64,000 bases of DNA from Pseudozyma flocculosa PF-1. Lineage: Eukaryota > Basidiomycota > Ustilaginomycetes > Ustilaginales > Ustilaginaceae. The notes beneath the pieces are model-generated. The model did no database searches and had not been told where the DNA came from. It saw nothing but the letters and a program-made list of their open reading frames with translations. Of this stretch, positions 1 through 10,696 are shown piece after piece. The stretch spans positions 852,594 to 916,593 of the forward strand of contig NW_006920872.1 of NCBI RefSeq assembly GCF_000417875.1. The letters are read 5' to 3'. Made by a program: the position numbers and the translations under genes. Numbering within the stretch: position 1 is the stretch's first letter; each line of letters starts with the position of its first letter.

Positions 1-842
1 CCTTTCGCCGCTTGGCCCAAACGACGAGCGCAGACAATGCCTGGCACATCGCAACCGGTCCGATGTCCCCTGAAAATCGGCAGCGGTGCAGACCATCCTT
101 CGATCCCACGTCGTCGCCGCTCCAATCCGCTGGCGCTGTAGGCGGAGCGCTCGCCTCGCCGCTGCCAGGTCGCTGTTGACTCGATCGGACCCATTCCGAA
201 GCCAGCCAGGCGGCCAGCGAGAGCCGATCGACGACGCTTCGGGCCGACAGGCCTCGCTCCGAGAGGCAGGACGACGGCGACGGATGGACAGTGCGTGGAG
301 ATGCAGGGACGAGCCCCTCGGTGGCCGTCATGCGGAACGGAGCCAGCAAAGGTCATCCTCGCGTCGCGTGGCACACCCGGAATGCGTATTTTTCCAGCGG
401 ACGCCTTCCTGATCCGAGCCGACCGAAGGCCATGCAGCCACGCCACGCGGCCTGCCAGGAACGCTCGCTGCGCGTTGGGCTAGCCGAGTCGAAGGCGATC
501 CCCTTCCAGACAGGCAGGCAGCGGGCAAACAAGCAACAAACACGGACGGCAAGCCATCCAAACACCAGTAGGGCCACTGGCCCACCTCGCAACACGACGG
601 CGGTCAGACGGCGAAGCCAGGCACGCACTCGCGCCAAGGCAAGCCAAGCCAAGCGACAGCGAGCCAAGTCCGAGTGAGTAGAAACGAGCGTGTATCCATT
701 GCAAAGGCGAAGAAGGCAGAGTCCGAGAGGCAAAAAAGGACAGACTAAAACGAGGGGAAAAAGATAGTAGCGGCAGGACGACGCGCCGAGGCCACCGCCG
801 ACCGCCACCACCGGACAGCCAACGTCTACGGGCGGACGCGCG
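1..842. other. intergenic, no gene seen
   Basis: Open frames on both strands here are Arg/Ala/Ser-rich and overlap one another, as expected by chance in GC-rich DNA. No domain, signal peptide or splice pattern was recognised. The right edge is probably the 3' untranslated region of the minus-strand gene that ends at 843. Confidence 0.5.
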
Positions 843-3173
843 CTACGACAACGTGGGAAAGGCGAGCTTGCAGCGGTTCGCCAGCTGCTTGATCTCCTGG
901 GCGCGGCTCTTGTGCATCACCAGGAGCGCGTCCTTGGTATCGACGATGACAACGTCCTGGAGGCCGATGCAGCCGATGACGCGGCCGGAGCCGGGTACAA
1001 TGAAGCCGGTGGCATCGTCGAAGAAGACGCTCGACTCGTCGCCGAGGACAATGACGGGCTCCTCTTCGAGGCTGGCGGCGGCTTCGGAAACTGCCTCGGC
1101 GGTCGTCTTGGGGCCGGGGCCGGACTCGATGGGGGCGAGGGGCGGCAGCGGGCAGAGAGGCGATCGGGGCGAGGGCGATAGCGATGGCGTCCACGCCGAA
1201 GTCGCGCTGAGCGGGGGAGTCGGCAGGCCGCCTGCCATCGAGAGGGGCGATCGGGGCGTGCTGGGAGCCGAAGACAGCCGGCGCCATTCCGAGAGGCTGG
1301 CAAAGTCGCCCAGGTCCTTCCAGACGAGGGGCGCGGGCACCACCATCATGTCGCCGCTAGCGGCCGCAGGCTCGGCGATGGCGTGGTCGATGGAGATCTT
1401 GAGCAGCGTCGGCCACACCTTTGCCAGCTCGGCCGCGTAGCCTTCGGTGCCGTGCAGCTGGGCAAGGCCGTCGAGGCCGCGGTAGAGGTCCGGCTGGTGC
1501 CTCTGCAGCATGTCGAGGAGCACCCTGGCGCTGGCGACAAAGATGCCCGCATTCCAGCAGTGCTGGCCATCGGCGATGAGGCGGGCGGCCGTGGCGGCGT
1601 CGGGCTTCTCCTTGAACGACGAGACGCGGAAGGCGCGATCGCCGGTGGCGGCCGTGGTCGTCGTCGTCGTGTCCGCTGTCGCCGCACTCGTTGCAGCGCC
1701 TCGGTCGGACTCCGAGGCCGGCGCACCGATGTGGATGTAGCCAAAAGCGGTCGACGGCTCGGTGGGCTGGATGCCGATGGTGACGAGGACGTCGTGGGCC
1801 TGCGCCACCCGGACCGCCTCGCGCACCGCCGTGTAGAATTGCGGGTTCTGTTGGCAGAGGGGGCCAGAGGAGAAGAGGGGGCAGGGCAAGAAGCCGGGTG
1901 GTCAGAAGGCCGATCTACACCACTCAGGAATCCGAAGCCAGGGCCAGGGGTCGCTCGCCCCCTCGGGCTGGCTCTCAACTCCAAGACGCGGGGATCGAAA
2001 TCGCAACGACAGGCAGGCCCACCGCCAGCGCGCCCAGTCCAGCGGCCAGCCCAGCTGCCAGGCAGAGAGGAGCGCAAATTCGGCGAAGGCTGGGTTCGAA
2101 AACAGGCAGGCTAGAGCAGGCCAGCGACGGCTCTCTCTCTCTGCCCCCAGCGAGGCACAGGGCGAACGAGCGAGCGAGAGAGCGAGCAAGTCGGTCGGGC
2201 CGGAGCCTCTGAGTTTGCACGTCCAACACTGCGTCCAAGCCGATACTGCGCTCTCGCTCGCTGGCCCCTCTCCTCGCAGGCCAGCCAACCCTCGCCCTGC
2301 CCTGAGCCCCTGCTTGCATGGCCCTTTTCGCCTTTGCTGCAGCTGCGAAACAGCAAGGACCCGACTTCTGATGCTCACCTTATCTTCTGCTGGCATGACA
2401 TGGTCTGCGGCAAAACTGCCGACGATGGCGTCGGGGTCGCGCTTGAGGCAGATGGCCGCAGCGAGGCCGATGGCGGCCATGCTCTCCTTTGGGCAGGGCT
2501 CGGTGACGAGGTTGTCGCCTTCGAGCTCACCCAGGAGCTGCTGGCCCACCTCGGAGGCATGCGCGTTTCCGGTGACGACGACAATGTTGGAGCGGTACGA
2601 GAGCGGGCGCAGGCGGTTCCAGGTGTTTTGCAGCAGCGAGCCGCCGTTGCCCTCGAGGTCGAGCAGGAACTTGGGTCGAGCGTCGCGCGACAGAGGCCAC
2701 AGCCTCGTCCCGGACCCACCGGCGGGGATGATGCTGTAGAACGAGGGGATGGGGCCGGTGTGGATCGGGAGAGGTCGTCGTCCCGTCATCGCGCCCGTCG
2801 ATGGAGGGAGGCGCGACAGGGGAGGGCTAGCCCGCAGCCCACCCATCGGGTCGTCGACGGCGTCCTCGGGCGTGGTCAGCGTCGAGCTGCAGGCGCTGTC
2901 GACCTGGAAGGTGTAGTCGTCCAGCGACATGGCCGTCTGCTCCGCCGCCGATCGCAGGCAGGTTCCAAGAAGCAGGTAGGCATGGTCAGTCGGGCCGGCC
3001 AGCAGGCAGAATCGTGTCTGCATCAGCGGCGATGCCAAGGCAAGGCGGACACTCACAACGTTGTTGAGCTGGTCCAGGGTTCCAGTGGTGTCCGCAGCGG
3101 CGTGAACGGCGTCCTTGCCGACGGCGTGCTCGCCGGCCATGATGGCGGTGATGACTCCGTTGACCGACTCCAT
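843..3173 (-). CDS. Mannose-1-phosphate guanylyltransferase, ManC type
   Basis: Makes GDP-mannose from GTP and mannose-1-phosphate, the donor for protein and lipid mannosylation. Exons on the minus strand: 3173-3057, 2936-2379 and 1847-843. All junctions are phase 0, giving about 559 residues. Residues 107-130 carry the nucleotide-binding signature (IIPAGGSGTRLWPLSRD, then PKFL). FAADHV follows before intron 2. Exon 3 has GYIHIG, FKEKPD, the WNAGIF segment and WKDLGDF. Near the C-terminus are DVVIVDTKDALLV and HKSRAQEIK, as in bacterial-type ManC. Odd points are a roughly 100-residue N-terminal extension, a Ser/Pro-rich insertion of about 60 residues after the DLGDF segment, and a 531-nt second intron. 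The first exon is the weakest part; translation could instead begin inside exon 2 (Met about residue 89). Confidence 0.85.
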
Positions 3174-4044
3174 GTTGGTCGGACGAGCAGGCAGGCAAAG
3201 ATGAGGGAGCGAGGAGGAAGCTGTTGAAGAGGGGTTGACGAGATGGGGAGGGGAGGGGAGCAAGGTGATGTCTTGAGGCTTGGGGAGAGGTCTGGAGGCA
3301 GAGGAGGGGTCAAAGGGACGATGATCGAACACCCGCTTGGTCGTCGTCCTTATGTAGCCTCACCTTGGTCGCTCTTGGTCTTCAAAGGCAGGCGAGCAAT
3401 ACACGAGGTCAAAGGAAGGGGGATGTTGAAGATATGCAGCGGGGCGGCCCAGCGTCGACCATCGCGTTGAACGCTCGACCAGGCACGAGGCTCGAATCGA
3501 CGGCGAAGGCCGGACTGGCGAACAAGGTTTCGACAAGACATGGTCCCGAGAAGGTCTCTGATTCGATCGGCCGCCCCAGCGATGGAAGGGTGGGAACGTC
3601 GTTCCGCTTTCGGCGGTGGCGGCGGCGGCGAGGGGAGAAAGAGTGGCGCCGGGTCCGGGCTGCTAGCGTGCTGCGCCACAGTGAGTCGACGGGAGCGATG
3701 CATTGAGGAGGCAAACGAGCTAGATGGCCGCAAAAGGACCGGCAAGCGCGGGGGAGGCAGGAGAGGCGCGGCGGTAGACGATGACGAGAAGGCGGTTTCG
3801 GGCCGCGGGACGGTGGGACGCGGTCGATGGGCAGCCGGACGAGAGGCGTTGGCGTCCCCTCGCCACGGAGGAGGTTCCTTGTTGGCTCGACGACGACGAC
3901 AAAGACGAGATGCTGGGCAGGGCAGGCAGGAGGGAGACGGGGATCGACCCTACGTGACGATCCAAAACGCCGGAAGCGAGCGAGGGAGTGCAGCGGAAGC
4001 AGGAGAGCGAGGTGAAGCATGATCTATCTATCGAGCAGCAGCGT

Positions 4045-4076
<32 letters not shown>

Positions 4077-5817
4077 AGAAGGGGTGCCGAGACGAGAGAA
4101 CGATGGCAAGACGAGCAGCAGGCCGGCCTGGGCAGCCATGCGTGGCTCACCCAGAAGTGTCAGGCGCACAACCGAGCGAGCTTTCTTGCCTCTGCGCGGC
4201 TGCTTCCCACGCGTCCCTTCTCGCCCCTCCCCACCACCACCACCGCCGCCGCCATCCTCGCCCCTCTGACGCGCCTCGGGCCGCCGCACCCCAGCAGCGC
4301 AGAGTCGAAGCGTGCTGATCTCGTCTCGTACCCACCTCGAGGGCACCACCCCCCTCGCCCTTGGCCCCCTTCCGCCTCTCGCCTGCAGTCGCTCGGCCTC
4401 TCCCGCAAGCGATCGAAGTATCTTCCGGCGGTCGCAGCAGCAGGTCGGTCCTCTGCGTCGGCCGCACTCAGAGATTCAACATCTCCCCCTTCCGGCGCAT
4501 CCTGACACCCTCTCGCCCTCTCCCGCCCGCCAAGCCACCGCCGTCCGTCGCATCATCGTCGCAGCTCGACGTCGGTGCCCGCCCCTCTCGGCGCCGCACA
4601 TGCACCCATATGCCCGCACCCACGAGCTCGAACCTTCGTCCCAATGCGGCTTCCGCCGGGCACGCTCCCGTCCCTACACCTTGTCGCCTCGCTTCCGCAG
4701 GATGTTTGTCGATCCCCCTCTCCGCGCCCGCCTCCGCCTCCCGCGCCGGCTCACCTTAGCAGCAGCTGAAGGGGCACCACAGCGGCATGCCGGCTTGGAT
4801 TTCCACCGACCCTGCCATCACCGCATCATCGAACGACCTGCGCCGACCTCCGAGCTACGTCCGATGACGAGCGGCTCAAGTCCGCAACATGAGCAGGATC
4901 TGCGCGCTCCTGCCAAGAGCCCATGGGCATAATCCTCCGATGCAGCAACCCTACTCGTACCGGCGTCCTCGGCGTGGCGCACTGCGACCGGACCGAGGCA
5001 GCACATGTGGACCTGAAAGCACGCTCCGTGTGCTTCCGGCGGGCACAAAGGCTGCAGCATCACCGCCGTCTGCCGCTTTGTTCCCACACCTCCTCGTGAG
5101 CTGATCCTGAGCTTCGTCCACGGCGTTGTCAGGTGGGAGAAGATGAGCTCGCAGCAGCGTCCATCCTTCCGCTTCCGGTGCGTACTTTCCATCCAGGCCA
5201 GTTTTTCCCTCCTCGCACGTCCGTGGAAGCGGGCATCTCCGTCCACTGGTACCCTTCGATGCCGATCGATTGAATCAATCAGGCCCCTGTGTCGCTGGAG
5301 CCGATAGGGCAGACGAGAGGACGGGACGCTGCCTTGCGGGTACTGCGTTGATGTACCGCCGTCCGTTCTTCCTCATGCCAACGTAGAGTTGTCCGCCACG
5401 CGCCCGTACCAATGAAGCCGCTCCTTTGTGCCGTCTCGGCGGGAGGTACCGCCATGTTTGCCCCTGCATCGAGCCTGACACCTCTTCTGCGGCGAGGAAC
5501 GTTGCGGCAAAGGTCTGTTCGGCCGAGGCGGCCGCGTCTGTCTCCCCTTGTTCGCCTTCCTGCCGGGCGCTGACCGCGCCGCTTCTTTGTTTCCCTCCCA
5601 GTCTTCCCCTATTCTTTAGGTCCTTCTCCATCCTGCTCTCCTGCTCCCTTCTTCCAGGAGACCCTGTTCCTTTACCATCTAGCCGCACCTTCTCTCTCAC
5701 CTTGGCAGGCCTGAGTTCGCTGCCCCTTCATAACAGCAGCCTTATCGCGTCTAGAGGACGCTCGGGCACCTACAGACCTCCCTCCCCATCACTGCCGCGC
5801 CCGTCGACCAAGGAGCC
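3174..5817. other. 2.6-kb intergenic region, no gene recognised
   Basis: This lies between two divergently transcribed genes. It contains a pure AGC trinucleotide run and C/T-rich leader sequence before the gene at 5818. Several open frames of up to about 200 codons occur on both strands, but they are low-complexity (Ser, Arg, Pro) and mutually overlapping. Confidence 0.5.
4045..4074. repeat. (AGC)10 microsatellite
   Basis: Ten uninterrupted AGC units lie in non-coding DNA between divergent genes. Poly-Ala, poly-Ser or poly-Gln frames across it are by-products of the repeat. Confidence 0.9.
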
Positions 5818-8286
5818 ATGTCGGACCAGCGCCACCAGCAGCAGCTCGAACAGCTCTTCAACGGCATGGAGCTCGGCGACACACGGTCCCGTCCATCTTC
5901 GAGCTCCTCGCGCCGTTCAGGAGCTGACCGATCCGCAAACCGCTCAGACGAGCGCAACGACAGCCCAACCGATACCGAGGCACCCGCGGCGCGACCAGAT
6001 GCTCGCCCCAGCATGGAGCAGCCAGAGTCAGAAACGCCCTCGGCCTTCGCCATCATGCTGGCAGGCAACCGGGCTCCCCGCCCTAGGCCGCTGCAGTTCT
6101 CGCACGTGCTTCGACGGGATCGGCGCCTCGACGCCGCCGCTTCAGCTGTCAACGAGCACCACCAGACTCCGGCTGGGGACCACGGCAATGGCAGCAATGC
6201 CGAGCCGACCGAGGAGCTCGACGACGACATCATCCTACCCTACATGGACCCGAGCCAGCCACGCACGCCCTGGAGCCCCCATACGCCTCGAACGCCTTGG
6301 AGCCCGCAGCCGCCTCGCGGACCCATGCCGCCTTTGTCCTACATGTCGGCGATGCCGACGATGCCACACACGCCCATGACGCCCGCCACGCCCCTTCCCG
6401 GCTACGGCAGCCGCACGCCCGCGGACTCGACCGACGTCTCGGGCGAGTCGACGCCGCACAAGGTGTCGTTCTCCAAGGACGACTACAAGGCGCCCGACGA
6501 GATCAAGCGCGCCTCGCTCCGCCTCAGTCCTGGGAAAGCGTCGCGCCTGTCCAAGTACCGCGAGCTGGTGGGCGAAAAGCCCGACGACAAGTTCACCGTG
6601 TACAAAAAGGTGCGGCAGGCTTCGAGCGCAAGCGAGGTCGTCGATGTGGAGCCAAAGTCGCCGATGGACGGCGTGTTTGTGGTGCCCGCCTCGCCCAGGT
6701 CGAGTCGTTTCAAGCTGCCCAAGCTGCCGAAGATGCCGGCGCTGCCCAAGCTGCGCATCGGCCCGCTGCCCGAGATGCCCGCGCTCGAGCTGGGCCTGCT
6801 GTCGAGAATAAACCCGTTCCTCTCGAGCAAGAAGCGCGAACGCCACCTCGACGGCCTGAGGCTGCTGGCGGCGGTGCTGGTGCTCTCTTCGACCGTGGTC
6901 GGCAGCGTGCCGAGTGACTCGAAGCTCTCGCGTACCCTCCTCTACCCGATCAGGTCCGATTTCGGCCTGATCCTGTTCTTTGTGCTCTGCGGACGAACCG
7001 TCGGCCTGCCGTGGATCAAGCCGCGCGCGCTTCCTCCCAGGTCGCCGCCGCCACCAGTGCTAGACGCCAAGGCCGGGAAGAAGGGCGAAAAGAGACACGA
7101 CCAGGACAAAGAACAAGACCCGAAGCAAGAGCAAGGAGGGGAACAAGAGCAGCGCTACGAAGCGCCGCCGGTCATCCCGGCCAAGGTGCACTACTCGACC
7201 GAGCCCATGTTCCAGACGATGGGCAAGTCGATCGTCTCGCGGCCGTTCCGCTTCCTGCTGCCCGCGCTCATCGTCTCTGCGATCCAGTACCGCCTCTGCA
7301 AGACGACCAACATGTCGGCCAGCCACGCCGACTTCCACGCCGTCTTTTCGCGCCCCTTTGCCACCGACTGGTGCCTCGAAAACGCCGTCGACTGGCTCAC
7401 GACGTTTGTCAACCTCTTTACGATGGAGACCATGTCGCAGGTGCTGCGGCAGCAGACGTCGATGCTCTTCACGGTGCCCTGGCTGCTCCAGGGCAGCTAC
7501 TACGCCTACGTCATGGCCATGTTTGGCGAGATGCTGGGCAAGGACACGCGCCTCTTCTTCTACTTTGCCATCGGCGCCCTCAACTGGGCGTCGTGGTCCT
7601 ACCTCTCTCCGTTTGTCGCGGGCATCTTTCTCGCCGAGCTCGACGTGTCCGGCCGGTTCGCGCGGCTGCTCCGTCCCGTCGGCGGGCCCGAGACCAAGGT
7701 GCCGGCCTTCTTCCGGGCTCTGGCGAGCTCCAACGTGCTCGGCTTCTACGCGCAGCTCGTGTCGGCGGCGGGAATGGGCCTGATGCTCTTCCTGCCGAGC
7801 GTGCGCGACAACACGACCGAGGCGCTGTCGCAGCTGCACACCCTCAACCCGCCCTTCTCCAAGGACTTCTGGTCCGGCTACGATATGGTGCGCTTCGCCG
7901 ACCTGGCCGCGGCCTTTTTCCTCGTCGCCCTCGTCGACATGACGCCCGTGCTGCGCTACGTCTTCAACCTGCGTCCCATCTCGCTGCTGGGCCAGCACCT
8001 CTCCGCGGGCATCACCGTCATGCATCCAATCGTCTTTTGGAACATTGTCCCGCGCCTCGTCTCGATGCCGAGCGAGGCGGACCGCGCCATGGGCAAGGGC
8101 ACGTCGTCGACGGTCGCGACCGTGTGGATCGTCTGCCTGGCCATCTCGACGGCCCTTGCCGTCCTGTTCCGCCTGCTCCTCGAGTACCCCTCGAGCCTGC
8201 TGGGCGAGCTGTTTGTCGCCCTCTGGTTCGGCAAGGGCAAGTACCTGCTCAACCCGAGCAGCGTCAACCGGTCTTCTCCCCGGTAG
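5818..8286 (+). CDS. Acyltransferase-3-like integral membrane protein
   Basis: A single-exon protein of 822 residues; the ATG sits in good context (gccATGtc). Residues 1-340 are hydrophilic and rich in Ser, Pro and Thr-Pro repeats, so they are probably a disordered cytosolic arm. At 342-348 the family opening RHLDGLR begins, followed by a hydrophobic helix, a segment ILFFVLCGR, a charged Lys/Glu/Gln insertion (about residues 420-450), and then many membrane helices to the C-terminus (for example LLFTVPWLLQGSYYAYV and TVWIVCLAISTALAVLF). The order matches the acyltransferase-3 family, which transfers acyl groups to sugars or lipids across membranes. The catalytic His normally found in the first helix of that family is not evident here, so substrate and activity are uncertain. 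Confidence 0.75.
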   Translation: MSDQRHQQQLEQLFNGMELGDTRSRPSSSSSRRSGADRSANRSDERNDSPTDTEAPAARPDARPSMEQPESETPSAFAIMLAGNRAPRPRPLQFSHVLRRDRRLDAAASAVNEHHQTPAGDHGNGSNAEPTEELDDDIILPYMDPSQPRTPWSPHTPRTPWSPQPPRGPMPPLSYMSAMPTMPHTPMTPATPLPGYGSRTPADSTDVSGESTPHKVSFSKDDYKAPDEIKRASLRLSPGKASRLSKYRELVGEKPDDKFTVYKKVRQASSASEVVDVEPKSPMDGVFVVPASPRSSRFKLPKLPKMPALPKLRIGPLPEMPALELGLLSRINPFLSSKKRERHLDGLRLLAAVLVLSSTVVGSVPSDSKLSRTLLYPIRSDFGLILFFVLCGRTVGLPWIKPRALPPRSPPPPVLDAKAGKKGEKRHDQDKEQDPKQEQGGEQEQRYEAPPVIPAKVHYSTEPMFQTMGKSIVSRPFRFLLPALIVSAIQYRLCKTTNMSASHADFHAVFSRPFATDWCLENAVDWLTTFVNLFTMETMSQVLRQQTSMLFTVPWLLQGSYYAYVMAMFGEMLGKDTRLFFYFAIGALNWASWSYLSPFVAGIFLAELDVSGRFARLLRPVGGPETKVPAFFRALASSNVLGFYAQLVSAAGMGLMLFLPSVRDNTTEALSQLHTLNPPFSKDFWSGYDMVRFADLAAAFFLVALVDMTPVLRYVFNLRPISLLGQHLSAGITVMHPIVFWNIVPRLVSMPSEADRAMGKGTSSTVATVWIVCLAISTALAVLFRLLLEYPSSLLGELFVALWFGKGKYLLNPSSVNRSSPR

Positions 8287-8752
8287 TCGAGCCACACTCC
8301 CTCTTTCTCTCTCGCTCTTCCTTGCACGATGGCTCGGCGGTTTCCACCGCCCTTCACTCTCTTCCCTCTGCCCTGCTTGGGCTCACACACTCTCTTTTCT
8401 CGATGATAGACACGCAGCTAGCTAGCTACGATAGACTAGCGGACGAACAGCAATAGAATGGACAATCGCCCTTGCGCCTCTGAGTCCCCGACCGAAGGCG
8501 TGGCCGCCAGATGGACGAGGCGACAAGGCCGCGCCTTCTGACGAGCAAGGGCAGGCCGGGCCCGGGAGCTGGACACGACTCGAGGGTTCCTTTTTTCTGG
8601 CACGCGACGCCTCTCGCCTGGCGTGGCCTGGCCGACTCGAGCAGCGCCAACCGAGACTCGCCGCTCTCTTCTCCGGTCCACCACCACCATCGCGCCAGGC
8701 ACTATCCAAGCTCCTCCTCCTTCCCCGTCGACCCGCCTTCTGCCCGCTCACC
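8287..8752. other. intergenic spacer before the small-protein array
   Basis: C/T-rich 3' sequence follows the acyltransferase-like gene, then a C/T-rich leader immediately before the ATG at 8753. No gene or RNA was recognised. Confidence 0.5.
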
Positions 8753-9340
8753 ATGTCAGGACCGACAGCCAACGAGCCGGTGATCGTCGTCAGCCCAGAG
8801 AGCAGGGGCACCGTGTACGGCCAGCCCGCCACGCTCGTCGACGTCTACCTGCCGGTGCACTACGACGCCTACGAGAGAACGCTCACGGCCTTTCTCCCGC
8901 GCTGGCTCGACGAGCACCTGACGCTGGACAAGCAGTGGTTCTTTGTCGACGTCTTCAAGTTCGAGCCTGCCGGTCTGGCCGGCACGCCGCCGCCGCCGCT
9001 GTCGCTCCTCTCGGCCAAGGTGCTCAATATCGTCGTCCGACCCATCTTTGTCGATCCAGACCACTCGATCACGGCCTTCGTGCCGCCTCGACACGAGCTG
9101 GTGCTGCTTCAGGCGTACAGTGAGCAAGAGCTCCGCCGCGCTCACGAGAAGTTGAGGGCGACGTCGGACCTCTTTGAAGCCAACCTGCTCCGACCCTTTG
9201 CCTACGAGCTCTACGTCGCCGAGCATTCGAGGCTCCGCCTTATCGCAATCGCCGATGCGCTCAATCGAGATTACTGGAAGTGGGCGCTTTACGTCCTCTG
9301 CCTCGATGCCGAGACGTACCGCGATAGCCTGCTCGCCTAG
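8753..9340 (+). CDS. Small array protein A1 (unknown family)
   Basis: 195 residues, single exon, no signal peptide or membrane helix, so probably cytosolic or nuclear. It is the first of nine same-strand relatives between 8.7 and 27.2 kb. Shared marks are a beta-strand-like VDVYLPV (29-35), LPRWLD (48-53), LTLD, DVFKFEP (66-72), a strand IVVRPIFVD and a C-terminal YELYVAE followed by amphipathic helix. It diverges from A3-A5 by lacking the PSGL-GQM segment and having Pro-rich sequence in its place. I do not recognise the family and assign no function. The ATG is the first in frame after a C/T-rich leader and puts the WLD motif at the same distance (about residue 51) as in its relatives. Confidence 0.8.
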   Translation: MSGPTANEPVIVVSPESRGTVYGQPATLVDVYLPVHYDAYERTLTAFLPRWLDEHLTLDKQWFFVDVFKFEPAGLAGTPPPPLSLLSAKVLNIVVRPIFVDPDHSITAFVPPRHELVLLQAYSEQELRRAHEKLRATSDLFEANLLRPFAYELYVAEHSRLRLIAIADALNRDYWKWALYVLCLDAETYRDSLLA

Positions 9341-10141
9341 GTCGACCTGGACCAGACAAAGGCCCGAGGGCAGCGGCTAGGTACGTCGAGATGCATCCGC
9401 CGTGGTCGCGCCCAGACGGCAAAGCCTCTGACGCTTCAAACACATTCCCCCCTCTCTGTCAATCTGTTCCGACGGCAGATCCGGACCTTTCTGCGTTCTC
9501 CTGGTGACCCGATGGTCCTGCCCTCAACCTGTCCGCGGATGCGTGTCGATGTCGCCTGGCCAGCACACGAGATCACAAAGCGACGGCAATACAAGGACCA
9601 GCTCGGCCAGTGACCTCGTATCCTGGTCTGAAGCGAATCGATCCGGCTCCCGTCTCCTCTCGGCCGGTGAGGGGAGCATCTCGGGCGAGATCGGGGCGTA
9701 GCCGCGCCATGGCCGTCCACGCTGGTTCCGGCTCGGGGCGGCGTTGTCGAGCTCTCTTGAAGGGGTGGACTAGCCCAGGAACCACCGGGGCGGTCTGCAC
9801 CGTTGCAAATAAAGTGCAAACGGACCAGGGTGCGGCATAGCTGCTGACCTGATGCGGCAGGGCACAAAGGGGATGAGGGGGCCGGCTTCACGTCTGCGCT
9901 AGTCTGCGTCGCCTTTTCGTCCCAGCGTTGGTCTGCACGAGACAGGTCGTCTTCTAGCCCGCTCGGGCGGAAGACCTGCAGCCTCGCCGTTGACCTGCTG
10001 CGCAGCCCCGTCCTTCTGCTCCCACAGGATAAAAAGGCAAACAGCGCACGCCTCCTCCTTCCCTCTCTTCCGCCATCTTCGCCACGCATACCTCTCTCCA
10101 CGTCGCTCGACTTCATCGCCCGGACATCAAAGCTGCTCGCC
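9341..10141. other. array spacer A1-A2
   Basis: Non-coding spacer with no convincing reading frame and no relic of the array family seen. Its right end carries a TATA-like motif and a C/T-rich leader for the next copy. Confidence 0.5.
10028..10037 (+). promoter_or_regulatory. TATA-like element of array gene A2
   Basis: GATAAAAAGG lies about 105 nt before the ATG at 10142, followed by C/T-rich leader. The spacing suits a fungal core promoter with a short 5' leader. Assigned by motif only. Confidence 0.45.
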
Positions 10142-10696
10142 ATGTCCTACCTTGCCTGTGAACATGATCCCGTCGTCAGCGTGCGACCGTCGAGCGGCGG
10201 CATCGTGTACCGGCACACCTCAACACTGATCCTCGACGTCCATGTGCCGATCCACTTTCGCGAGCTCCAAGGCACGCTGGCCAAGCTTACCCGTTGGCTG
10301 GATGAGTATCTTACCCTCGACGTGAACAAGTTCTTCCAGGACGTATTCAAGTACGTGCCGGCTCACTCGCCCATCCCGGCGACCAACGATCCTAAGACTG
10401 TCATACACATTGTCGTCAAGCCGGTCTTCGTTAGGGACGAGCTTCGAATAGCTTGGCGCGAATGGCCCAAGCTGCTCGCTTACCCTCAGGCCACGGTTCA
10501 GGCGGCATACGTCGCCCGCCGCCAAGCGACAGACGCGTTGAAGACTCAGCTCGGCCTGTTTGTCTTCGAGGTAGTGCTTACCCCGGACAGCAAAGACAAG
10601 ATCGAGGATCTGGCAAGGGCCATGTCGGCGGCCTCGCGAGCGGCTCTTGACAATCTCCGCCGCGCTGCGGAAGCGTGCCGCGACCGCGCCTATTGA
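10142..10696 (+). CDS. Small array protein A2 (unknown family)
   Basis: 184 residues, one exon. The family core is clear: LDVHVPI (31-37), RWLDEYLTLD (51-60), DVFKYVP (67-73), then the strand HIVVKPVFV and the C-terminal VFEVVLTPD in place of YQLYLAEP. It ends with an Ala/Arg-rich helix. It lacks the PSGL-GQM segment of A3-A5, as A1 does, and shares with A1 the N-terminal pattern V-V-S/-P-S-G-VY; these two look like the closest pair. No signal peptide, membrane helix or known domain was seen. Confidence 0.8.
   Translation: MSYLACEHDPVVSVRPSSGGIVYRHTSTLILDVHVPIHFRELQGTLAKLTRWLDEYLTLDVNKFFQDVFKYVPAHSPIPATNDPKTVIHIVVKPVFVRDELRIAWREWPKLLAYPQATVQAAYVARRQATDALKTQLGLFVFEVVLTPDSKDKIEDLARAMSAASRAALDNLRRAAEACRDRAY

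Noticed and set aside
4019..4318. Frame with a poly-Ala run
   Set aside because: Created by the AGC microsatellite; no conserved sequence around it.
7060..8295. 411-codon minus-strand frame opposite the acyltransferase-like gene
   Set aside because: Arg/Glu/His-rich with no domain; the plus strand encodes clear membrane helices and family motifs over the same bases.
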